From: Cerioporus squamosus
Lineage: Eukaryota > Basidiomycota > Agaricomycetes > Polyporales > Polyporaceae
DNA length: 60,996 nt
NCBI GenBank assembly: GCA_022592435.1
Contig: JABYQS010000196.1
Span: 1-60,996 of the forward strand
Direction of reading: 5' to 3'
The notes beneath the pieces are model-generated. The model was not told where the DNA came from. It searched no databases and worked only from the letters and a program-made list of their open reading frames with translations. Numbering within the stretch: position 1 is the stretch's first letter; each line of letters opens with the position of its first letter. Shown here in pieces: positions 11,062 to 19,899 of this stretch. The translations under genes and the position numbers were made by a program.

Positions 11062-12869
11062 TCATCGTCGCCGGAAGGACGGAGACGAGAGCAGAAATTC
11101 GTTAACCCGCTTGAGCGTCACGCGGGACGGGTTCGCAGCCGGCCTGCTCGCGATGATCCACTGCAGCCGCGTCCGGATGGACTCCTTACTGGAACAAGCG
11201 GCTGAAAGAAATAATAATCCATGGCAGTCAGCGTCGACCGTACATCATGACAGCGTACAAACCCTACCTTGCACACCAGGCTCGACCGGCTTTCCCTCGT
11301 CATCGAAGAACAGCTGGATTGCAGCGAGTGCGATACCGACGCCTGCGTCTCTTCCAGAATCGCAACATACGCATATCGCATCCCCGATCGCTAGACGGTC
11401 CTCGATGTAATGCGTGGCGGCTGGGAGGACATGTTGGAGGAAGTGCAGCTGATCTTTCTTCCCCTCGGCGAGCCTCATCCGCAGGACACGCGGTTCCTCC
11501 GGCGCGCTGTGGCTAGTGTCGCTATCGCCGTCGGAATCTGATGAGGGTGAAGCGACATTGGCAGAGACAACCACGAAGGAGACTGGTCGGTCGACGGCGG
11601 GCAGCGTCGGCGGAAGCTTAGACGGCATGTCCGAGACCGCTCCTATGAGGACACGTCCATGGACCGCTGCTATCGGGGTAGGGAGAATGGTCCAGATCGC
11701 GCCACTACTGAGGACCTTGGACTGCGCAACAAGCTTCGCGACCACCCCAGGCAGGTCTTCTCGGTCGCTCTTGAGCAGCACGTCCTTGTGCTGCCAGAAA
11801 ATCTTCGGGGTCAGTCCCTATCAAAATCAGGAGGGCGTTAGAGCGAAGACAAGCAGTGATAGAACACATAACAAACCATGCCCCAAAGTTCGTGATCGTC
11901 GCCCGACCCTTGGACGTACGAGAATCCGTGCGAACGCCGCTCAACTCCTTCGCTGACCTGCTTGGATGCGGAGACGCAGACGATCGGGGAGTATTGCAGC
12001 TTGTCCAACGGGCGCAGGACGGGAAAAACAGACGTGGCAGGGGTGATCCAGAGGGGGCGAAGGGGCCGTGAGAGCGAAGGGAGATGATATGACGATTTCT
12101 GGTACAGATGTCGGTCCCGGGTTGCGACATCGACACTTGAAATGCGAGTGAACTCACCGAGAGGATCTCAGGCCCATCCGTCCAAACGTGCCTTCATCTG
12201 GCTGCGCTCCTGCTCGCTCACTGCTCCCGGAGGGCAGTACAGCTCGACGTCCCAGCCCTCCTCCTTTGCCTTCTCAGGGTAGACCAGCAGCATGGCCCGG
12301 TTGATGACGGCGCACCATATCGGGACCGTCTTCGACAGTGCGTCGGGGATGCGCTTGCCTGCTCGGGTTGAATCAACGAGGACTAGTCTTCGCATGTGTT
12401 AGCAGAGAGGTTGACGTATGAGCGTATCCTGTCACATACCCCCCTTCCGCTGCGATGAGGGGCAGTAGGTGGAGGTTCGGCCGCCTCAGGTTGAAGCTCC
12501 AGTTGCCAAAATGCCCGTCCGTGGATTTGAAGTATGCACCTTCTTGCGATGCCTGACACACAGACTTCAGTGTACCGATCTGAACTCGGAGACTCGGAGG
12601 GCGTGCTCTCACCATCTTAGGATCCAAGTACCATGCACCGCAGCGCAGATTGGCTTCAAAAGACGTCTTCTCAACCAATTATGCACATGGGGCTCAGACG
12701 GACGATACTCACGCAGGATCGGGAGGTCCGGATACGCCTGGTACACCTCTCCAACGAAGTGGACGTCCTCGCCGATAGAATGTAGGCGATTGAAGATGTC
12801 GAGAGATTCCTTCCGCACATAGGCGAAAGCCTCAGAGTTGGCTTGCTTGATATCGAACGCGAACGCCAT
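11062..12869 (-). CDS. RIT1: Initiator tRNA 2'-O-ribosylphosphate transferase
   Basis: The exon chain on the minus strand matches Rit1 along its length: RKESLDIFNRLHSIGEDVHFV near the start, then LRCGAWYLDP, YFKSTDGHFGNWSFNLRRPNL, DSTRAGKRIPDALSKTVPIW, and a C-terminal half with LPAATHYIEDRLAIGDAICVCCDSGRDAGVGIALAAIQ. The last exon reads KESIRTRLQWIIASRP, then NPSRVTLKRVNEFLL, and ends at a TGA at 11062-11064. Rit1 modifies A64 of initiator tRNA-Met with a ribosylphosphate, keeping it out of elongation. The C-terminal Cys-x-x-Gly-like loop (CCDSGRDAGVGI) resembles a phosphatase-type P-loop and contributes to the family fold. Introns are about 50-60 bp. The Met at 12869 opens a conserved N-terminus. 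It is convergent with RIM13. Confidence 0.93.
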
Positions 12870-14064
12870 CGTATCTGTTTGTGTTGTTTATTCTTCTCGG
12901 AATGTACTATTGCGAAGGGATTGGCCTGGACTCCTTTTCCGGTGACCACCACCACCAATTCCTTCCCACGGTCCCTGGCAATAGGAGCAGCCAAACCGTG
13001 TGGTGCACTTCATAGTTACAGGATATATGAGATCTAGGAAAAGCCTAGCAAAGGCTGGGATCGGGCGCAGGACCCCAGAGAAACGAGACTACGCTACAAG
13101 AGACGAGGAGCTCTAAGAATAAACGCGAAAGGCTTATGAGCCAAGCACGTCGCGGGCAGGAAATGCGAACCGCGACGATGACGACCGGAAGTGCCTTGCA
13201 TAAACATCTCCAAGAGGACATAGGACCTGGAGAATACGACGAACTCCTGAGGGATGATGAACGCGACGATGCGCTGGCAACGACGAGAAGTTGGGAAGGG
13301 CACCACGTGGACGCCAGCACGCGGATAGTACGTCAGCAGGAGGACGTAATGGGAGCTGAGTGGCATGCTGCCAGGAAATCAGCAGGACCATGGCGGAACG
13401 GACTCGGTATCGCGTAGTAAAACACGGAAGCAAAACGGAGCTCGAGAACAAGCACGACATGCTTCGAGCGCATATGACAAAACGCGATATGAATACGTAG
13501 ACGTACCAAGAAATGTAGTGAGCGCCTCTTAAGTACGAGGCATGGCGAAACGGAAGAGAACGATTGAACCTGAAAGCCGGGAGAAGGTCGACGCCTGTGT
13601 CAAATCCTCAATACCTCACTCCAGATGGAGAGTAGCTCAGGGAAGGGCGGTCGAGTCTAGATGAGAAGTCAGTAGACATGAAAACTAGGGAATGATGCAA
13701 CGAAGCGGAATCCCCTGAAACAAAATGAGAGCTGAAGGTCGGGAAGACGAGTCAGTGAGCAAGTCAGGTGTCATCGGACCAAGAGTAAGCGGGTATGGTG
13801 ACGTAGCGATAAACACAAAGGAAGCCCTATGGGGGATACGCACCGAATCGATTCGATGTGATTCCAATCATAGACTAGGAACAAAAAGGGTGAGCAAACT
13901 AGCCTGATAAGCAGGAATGGGGGAGCACAAGGAACCCCTGGTCAGATGAGCAAATTACCAGCAAGATGACAGAGCACGGCTAGACGACAATGTCAGATGG
14001 ATAAAAAGGAGATGACAGACCTGAGGCACGACTCGGCCACTCGACTGAAACCCCACTCAGGTCG
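12870..14064. other. RIT1 upstream region and purine-rich flank of the LINE
   Basis: 12870-13020 should hold the RIT1 promoter. From about 13030 the plus strand becomes strongly A+G-rich, like the LINE body that follows, so the element may begin here rather than at the monomers. A small hairpin AGCCT-AGCAA-AGGCT lies near 13034-13048. No ORF is supported, and I found no target-site duplication matching the sequence after the poly(A) at 25313. Confidence 0.4.
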
Positions 14065-14191
14065 CTCTTTCATCAGTCACGTTATACGCCCAGCCACTCT
14101 TTTACCAGTCACGTTATGTGTCCTTTTCGCTCCCTAACCGGCCACGTTGCAACCATTTTCCTCTATAACGACCGTCACTAGGGACACGTTC
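14065..14191 (+). repeat. Four ~32-bp tandem monomers upstream of ORF0
   Basis: Units start at 14065, 14097, 14130 and 14161. Units 1 and 2 share CTCTTTyAyCAGTCACGTTAT. Unit 3 is CTCCCTAACCGGCCACGTTG, and unit 4 is more diverged (CTCTATAACGACCGTCAC). The spacing of 32, 33 and 31 bp is regular. The array ends just before the ORF0 ATG at 14195. By analogy with monomer promoters of some L1 elements it could be a promoter; that is inference. Confidence 0.65.
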
Positions 14192-14194
14192 TTC

Positions 14195-15088
14195 ATGACT
14201 ACCACCACAACCACAACACGACAACAACTGCACGGTCCCATCATAGACTCCTCACCCCACACGACCTTGTCGGCGACCGCGAACCGCCAGAAGGCCAAGG
14301 AGTATGAGGTGCTGAGAGAAGAAACGATGAACAGGAGATGGGTGGAGGGATCTCAACACGTGAACGAAGCTGCAGGAGCAAGGAGGGTCGAAAGCAGCAG
14401 GAAGGAAGTACTGGAGCTGAAGAGGGGAAGGGCTGAAGGAATGCAGAGGCAAGCCCATACGACGGCGACGAGAGATGAGATCGGAGGAGAGGCGGTGGTC
14501 TACGCATGGTGGGAAGCATATGGCGAGGGGTATGGGAAGATAGGCGAGTCGAGAACACAGACGCACATCTATTCGACGAGGATCAGGCCCACCATGCCGC
14601 TTGAAGAGGGGATGAGGGTGACGTTGGTAGGGCTGGCGAAGGACACGATGGCGAGGGATGGAACACCGCTGGAGCAGTATCAGCCGTATGATCCCCACGT
14701 AATCGGACGAGTAATCGGGATTGTGAAGCGGAGACCTGGATGGCTCAAGGTAACACTCTCCAACGAGTGTCGAGGAAACGAAGTCGAGCTAGTGGAGGTG
14801 GAACTACCGCACGTCGCTGGAGTAACGGTCAGGCGACGGTGGCTGGACGAGCTCGAGGGTTGCGCAGAGAAGACATACCAGATGGCGCATGGAGAAGACA
14901 TGATGCAAGCACGAGCAGGAGGGTGCGGAGCCGCGAACTGCGGTCTAGAACGGCCGAGTCGTCAAACAGGAGGAACTTTTCGGACGAGACCATTGAGGGG
15001 GAGAGGCGCGACAAGCAGCGATCTAAGAGCGATGGGCGAGGGCACTTTTGCGATGCATTTATGGATGAGATACGACTATGCAAAATAG
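14195..15088 (+). CDS. LINE ORF0, unknown protein
   Basis: A 297-residue frame from the first real ATG (14195); the frame is open upstream but has no earlier ATG. It begins with a Thr run, then a charged helical stretch with many Arg/Glu (about residues 35-90). A compact, apparently globular middle part follows (RIRPTMPLEEGMRVTL, then DPHVIGRVIGIVKRRPGWLKVTL), which alternates hydrophobic residues like a small beta-barrel. The tail is Arg/Gly-rich. I recognise no family. It lies in the sense of the LINE, directly after the tandem monomers and 1.5 kb ahead of ORF1a. It could be an accessory protein of the element, a captured gene fragment, or a chance open frame in purine-rich sequence, where long frames are favoured. 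Confidence 0.4.
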   Translation: MTTTTTTTRQQLHGPIIDSSPHTTLSATANRQKAKEYEVLREETMNRRWVEGSQHVNEAAGARRVESSRKEVLELKRGRAEGMQRQAHTTATRDEIGGEAVVYAWWEAYGEGYGKIGESRTQTHIYSTRIRPTMPLEEGMRVTLVGLAKDTMARDGTPLEQYQPYDPHVIGRVIGIVKRRPGWLKVTLSNECRGNEVELVEVELPHVAGVTVRRRWLDELEGCAEKTYQMAHGEDMMQARAGGCGAANCGLERPSRQTGGTFRTRPLRGRGATSSDLRAMGEGTFAMHLWMRYDYAK

Positions 15089-16557
15089 TACACAAACGAA
15101 TGCTTACTGGGTCAAGGAAACAAGAGAGATACGAAAGAATGAGCCAGGAGGTGAGCGCAGACAGGCACCGGATGGAGGGTCGAAGGAACGCTAAACCTCG
15201 CAGATAGAAGACGCACAAACTCTGCTAGACAAGGAAACGAGTGGTTAAAACGGGAGAAGCACAGGAGAAGCGCGAGACTTACGTTGGCAACTAACGACGA
15301 ACGAGAGCGGACATGCACATAGAGAAACGACGACGAGGAAGTAGACCCCTGTGGGACGACGGAGTAGGATGTCGTCAGCAAAGAGGGAAGGACAAGTGGG
15401 CATCAATCGAGCGAGCAACGAGCACGCGAAGTAAGAAGACGTACAAGCGCACAGACGCAAAAGTGGACAACGACGCGATGGAGCGGGAACCTTGATGGTA
15501 CCAGCGCGCAAATCAACGCGCAGAAGGATGATACGACGCGCGAGGGAAGAGCATTAGCTAGAAGGAAAGAACAGATCAGCACCACTGAAAAGGCTAACAG
15601 CGAGCGGAAGAGTCGAGACGTAAGCGCGAGAAAGGAGGAGACGAGTCGGAAGAGTCACGAGGACACTGAACGAAGAAACGGCAAGCAACCTGCCGGTGCA
15701 GGATGCAATACAGCTACGTAACAGGCATGGCAGGAGCCTGCCATCTAGACTACAAGGGTGCGGCAATGCAGGGAAATGTAGAGGGACATACCGAGCGGGA
15801 GGAGGTGCACTAGATGCTGAGAGTATCAGCAAATGCGGACTCTAGAGGACAAGCGATTAGCGCGATCTATGAGGAGAGAGAAGAAGGCGACGCAGGACGA
15901 AGGGCACGACCGGAGGAGAAGAGTGACATGCCAAGATGGCGTGGCGATGGAGGGAAGCGAGTAAAGCAGCAGCTGACTAGGAGAAGAGGCAGGAGCATGA
16001 AAGGGACGTACTTTGCCACTGCGGCCAACTGCCGGAAGGCATGGAGCTAAGAAAACCGACAGAGGACGCCCGGGGAAGCCAGCAGGGAGGGATATCAAGA
16101 GAACGGGAAGAGAGTTGGACAAGTAGGAGGAGAAGAAGAGCGAACGCGACAAGCATAGCCGAAGCAGACCTTCCAAATGTAGGCAAAAGAGGGGCCACGT
16201 TTACGCGCGTCAAAAATCGGTGCCTCGCCCGAAAAGGGAAAGAAGTTCACGCATAACCAAAACCAGCCGGTAGACTGGGCAATGAGGAAGCGACCGCCCC
16301 CTCTCCATTGACAACCTGTCCTACGCGCTCAATAAAAACGGCTCGATGCGTCAAGGAGCGAGCATGGCAGGAAAAGACGTATTAAACGAGACAGGCATAC
16401 AAATATACAACGACAAGCGCAAGCTGGTAACTACGCCAGCAGGCAGGGATGTGCTACCCTCCTCCCCTTCTTGTCTCCCCTCTCCACTCTACGCTTCTCC
16501 TACGCCGCTCCCCTGCCAGACGCTACAGTAGAACCAGATACCTAGCACTAACAAAGC
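15089..16557. other. Spacer between ORF0 and ORF1a
   Basis: This stretch is purine-rich on the plus strand and has no supported ORF in the element's sense. Long Ser/Leu-rich frames on the complement are by-products of the base skew. It probably acts as the untranslated leader of ORF1. Confidence 0.45.
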
Positions 16558-18108
16558 ATGCCGGTGAGTGCTCCTAAACGTAGCCTGGCCCTCCCATCAG
16601 AGAGCGAATGGAGATGGGTGGATGGCAGAACGCGAACGTTGACGGTCTCGTCTCTATGGCAGAGGGATGACGAGTACGACGTGCCAGTGGCGACTGATGA
16701 CGAGGAAACCCTGAAGGGGTCCCAGGAGCTGGAAGGACGCGGTCAAGGAAGGCAGCGCCATGCTGTCGACGACGACGACCTCCCTCCGAGCTCCCCGATC
16801 GAGTCCTGGACTGAGGAAGACGTCGAGGCGAGCCCGGGTCGAAAGGCTGGAGAGCGTGAGCTCTCTACAACGGAGAGCTATGACACGGCAGCGATGTGGT
16901 CCGCGGCGGGCTCCCTCTCGGGCACTTTTCTTTTCGACGAGCATGAGGCGGGCCCTAGGGAGGAAGGAGAGATTGATGAGCAGGAGACGACGAGGACGGC
17001 CACTGCGGGCGATGGCGACAAGGCGGACGTCGACGAAGAAAAGGAGAACTCACGCAAAAGGGCGGAGAAATGGGAGGACTTCCTTAGTAAGCACCAGACC
17101 GAGCATTCCCTGTTGGGTTTCACGTCAACGGTACGCAAGCGTTCCTGGACTGGTTCCGTAGCCAGTGAAGAACGGGACCGATCAGCAAGGAGGCCGAGGA
17201 GAGACGAGAGCGGAGGAGAACGTACCGGTCTACGGCTTCCGCCCATCCACGAGCTGGTTGGGAACCCCTGGGGAGAATACAGACGGGAGAGTGAGGGTAG
17301 AAGTAGTTTCACTGCGCCTGTACTTCCATCCACCCCGAGACGTGATCCACACACCCCACTCGCAAACGTGACCTACCAAAGCGAAGCTAACGTGTCTGGG
17401 AGAGCGCCAACGCCGCACAACGCAAGTACCGTCGCCTCTCTCGCGTACTCCCGCACAACGGGAGTCGCGTCTGGGGAAAGGGCGGGAGAACGTTTCCGAA
17501 GCACGGTCCTTCAGGACGCGCTGCAGCCGAGCATCTCTACGCAGGCCATGGACCTAGACGAAGAGGACGGAGGAAGCCTCTTGAGATCCCCGAGCCTACG
17601 ACAGGCAAGGATGGACAGGAGAAGGAGAGAAGTCGAGGAGCTGGAGGAGCGGCAACGCGCTCTCCAGCAGCTCTTGAAGGGTCCAGAGAGCGACGGTACG
17701 CGCAGCCTCAGGCCAAGTGCTCGGGAGTACGGACGCGGTAGTCAAGTCTCCGAGCTTGTACAGCGGGGAAGCGGAGGATATGTCAGGAACCATGCCAGGA
17801 AGGCCGTTGACGAGATGACTAGTGGCAACGGGAGCCGAATCGAGATGGCAGTAACGAGGATAACGAAAACAGCCCCCCGGATGCATCGAAGAGACATGAC
17901 CGATGGTCTGCGGTCCCGCATACCAAGGCGTGGCAACACCGGGAGGAGCAGAGGGCGGGAGAGCGGAGTCGGATCGCGGACGAGAAGACGGAGTCTCGCG
18001 AGCATAGACGGGCTCACGAATATATGGACGAGGACGCTGTGCTTGGCCAGTCCACGGCAGGCGAGGAACGTAGCTGGAACCAGCCAACGATGCGCGATGC
18101 GGACTTGA
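16558..18108 (+). CDS. LINE ORF1a, charged low-complexity protein
   Basis: A 516-residue frame with a good ATG (16558). It is dominated by Glu, Asp, Arg and Ser with few hydrophobic segments and no recognised domain. A heptad-like charged stretch (RRRREVEELEERQRALQQLL, about residues 356-375) suggests a coiled coil, and coiled coils trimerise ORF1 proteins in other LINEs. It overlaps ORF1b by 85 nt in a different frame, with ORF1b at -1 relative to it. It may be the N-terminal half of a gag-like protein made by frameshifting, or a separate protein. Confidence 0.55.
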   Translation: MPVSAPKRSLALPSESEWRWVDGRTRTLTVSSLWQRDDEYDVPVATDDEETLKGSQELEGRGQGRQRHAVDDDDLPPSSPIESWTEEDVEASPGRKAGERELSTTESYDTAAMWSAAGSLSGTFLFDEHEAGPREEGEIDEQETTRTATAGDGDKADVDEEKENSRKRAEKWEDFLSKHQTEHSLLGFTSTVRKRSWTGSVASEERDRSARRPRRDESGGERTGLRLPPIHELVGNPWGEYRRESEGRSSFTAPVLPSTPRRDPHTPLANVTYQSEANVSGRAPTPHNASTVASLAYSRTTGVASGERAGERFRSTVLQDALQPSISTQAMDLDEEDGGSLLRSPSLRQARMDRRRREVEELEERQRALQQLLKGPESDGTRSLRPSAREYGRGSQVSELVQRGSGGYVRNHARKAVDEMTSGNGSRIEMAVTRITKTAPRMHRRDMTDGLRSRIPRRGNTGRSRGRESGVGSRTRRRSLASIDGLTNIWTRTLCLASPRQARNVAGTSQRCAMRT

Positions 18109-19382
18109 ACTGGCAGGAGCGAACGTCGGTGCACCACCAGACGGACGACGACTTGGACTATCGTCACGCAGAGCGACTGGACGTTCCCATGGAAGACTGG
18201 ACAGCGGCGAGGACGAGAGTGGGTGGAGCGGTCCCGACGATCGTTGCCAGGGAGGAGGGTGTAGCGGACCTGCCAGTGACAGTCGACGACCCCTCGAACG
18301 ATAAGTGGACCGTCCACTTCGACGATCCAGAAACTCTCCTGAGAGGGCAGTCAGCCGGTTTCGTCAAGATTGTTTGGTGGGGCGTTGAACCCACGGTAAT
18401 CTTCACGGTGTACAACTATAAGTACACGGAGAACGACGCGATTAACAGGCACATCGAGTCCTCGGTGACGGGGATAACGACCATGCTTACCGGTGAGACA
18501 GGCTTCCACGTTGTTCCACCAGACCCAGAGTGGCAACGCCAGGTGCAGTCAAGGGACCTTCCATTTGCCTGGGCGATACGAGGGCTGTCGGAGGCCGGAG
18601 CATGGGAGATGGTCAAGACTAGAATCGTCACCTCGAAGGGTGTTACGATTATCACGTATCCACGCACGCTAGCCAACCCCCGCTGGGTCTGCGGTCTTGT
18701 GGGCTTCCTCCGTCCGGATACCGAGGCCATCAGGAAGACAGTCATGGGGGTCCTACGCTCGGAGTACATGCTCGGACGGCTGGCCAGCTTGACGCGATCG
18801 AGCACGTCGCTTACCCACATCCCGGAAGGAAGACGAGTCGACTACGTCCTCAGGTCGTTGGAAGTTAGGGTTACAGCGACGAAGGAAGGAGCGTACGTAG
18901 CGAACCTCTACATCACGCCGCCTACGGACGACATGGACGCTTGGAGGGAATGGGCGGAGGAGCTACGGTCGTGCAGATTCAATGCTTTCCTATGTGGAGC
19001 GGGGATAGCGAGACGAGTTTTCTGGTGCGCAGGATGTCGAGGCGTTGACCACGAAACGGAGGACTGTTTCCTCCCGAGGATGCGAGGATGGAAGGGCCCA
19101 GAGGCAGGAGCAGGGACGCATACAAGACTACCAGTCGTCGGAGCGACACGGGGGAGCGTAGGACGCGGAAGAGCTGTTTCGGCACCGGGAGGACCTAGAG
19201 GAGGTTTTGCGCAGGGACGGTCGAGCACGGGCATGGATCAGGAGAACTGGAGAGGTCAGCAGGCTCCAGAGCGAGGACGCGGACAAGCAGGACGAGGCGG
19301 GTATCGAGGGAACGGGTATCAGATTGGCAGGGGAGTGCGCGGGGTGAGACGCGCTGGATGGGCGTCGGCAGTAAGACGCTAA
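18024..19382 (+). CDS. LINE ORF1b, gag-like nucleic-acid-binding protein
   Basis: A 452-residue frame with the pattern of basidiomycete LINE ORF1 proteins: LPFAWAIRGLSEAGAWEMV, a motif around FLRPDTEAIRKTV, a SLEVRVTATKEGAYVANLYI strand region, and a zinc knuckle WCAGCRGVDHETEDCF (C-x2-C-x4-H-x4-C, about residues 337-350) followed by GWKGPEAG. The tail is Arg/Gly-rich (RGG-like), typical of RNA binding. By family it should coat the element RNA and form the ribonucleoprotein. It starts at an ATG inside ORF1a and ends 517 bp before ORF2. Confidence 0.75.
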   Translation: MDEDAVLGQSTAGEERSWNQPTMRDADLNWQERTSVHHQTDDDLDYRHAERLDVPMEDWTAARTRVGGAVPTIVAREEGVADLPVTVDDPSNDKWTVHFDDPETLLRGQSAGFVKIVWWGVEPTVIFTVYNYKYTENDAINRHIESSVTGITTMLTGETGFHVVPPDPEWQRQVQSRDLPFAWAIRGLSEAGAWEMVKTRIVTSKGVTIITYPRTLANPRWVCGLVGFLRPDTEAIRKTVMGVLRSEYMLGRLASLTRSSTSLTHIPEGRRVDYVLRSLEVRVTATKEGAYVANLYITPPTDDMDAWREWAEELRSCRFNAFLCGAGIARRVFWCAGCRGVDHETEDCFLPRMRGWKGPEAGAGTHTRLPVVGATRGSVGRGRAVSAPGGPRGGFAQGRSSTGMDQENWRGQQAPERGRGQAGRGGYRGNGYQIGRGVRGVRRAGWASAVRR

Positions 19383-19579
19383 AACTGAGCGTGCACCGCA
19401 TAGGATAGGGAACATGATGAAAGTATGATAGGTCGCCTTATAATTAGTCGAGTCACCACTCAGAGCGCGGGGGAAGTATGGCGGCAAGGAGATGACTGAA
19501 CGCGGTCATATGAAGACGCAGGTAGGAAGGACACAATGGACGAAGGCGAGTGAGCGCAACACAAGGTATTAACCGGCAC

Positions 19580-19848
19580 CGAACGCACCGGGGTGGCAGC
19601 CGGATCATGCGTGGTACGGCGTAGTGCAGTGACTACGCCGAGCACTACCGAGCCACGGCAGGGCCCAAATACACTGGCTCAGGCGCAGGAAAGCCCTGCC
19701 GCTACAACAACAAACGGGAGCCTATTTAGGCTTGACAACTCGTTCGGAAGTTAAGCCTCATACCTGGCAGCTGTGTGCTGGGGAGAGGTATTGTCACTAT
19801 GATGGGGAGCTCCCCATCTAGAACCAGGGGTATGGCTGTACCCTGGTT
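19580..19848 (+). promoter_or_regulatory. Hairpin cluster between ORF1b and ORF2
   Basis: Several perfect stems lie in series. GGCGTAGT (19618-19625) pairs with ACTACGCC (19632-19639). CGGCAGGGC (19656-19664) pairs with GCCCTGCCG (19693-19701). AGCCTA (19719-19724) pairs with TAGGCT (19727-19732). An 18-bp perfect palindrome covers 19801-19818, centred on GAGCTC. AACCAGGG (19822-19829) pairs with CCCTGGTT (19841-19848). A weaker CCGG...CCGG pair flanks the left side. The last stem ends 51 nt before the ORF2 ATG. The density suggests a folded RNA, perhaps steering ORF2 translation; the role is inferred. Confidence 0.6.
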
Positions 19849-19899
19849 GACGGAGCAGCTGCGAACCACTCTACAAATCAGGACTCAAACAACGGTAGC

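Noticed and set aside
15112..16213. Several long Ser/Leu-rich ORFs on the minus strand
   Set aside because: They mirror the purine-rich sense strand of the LINE leader; composition explains the open frames.
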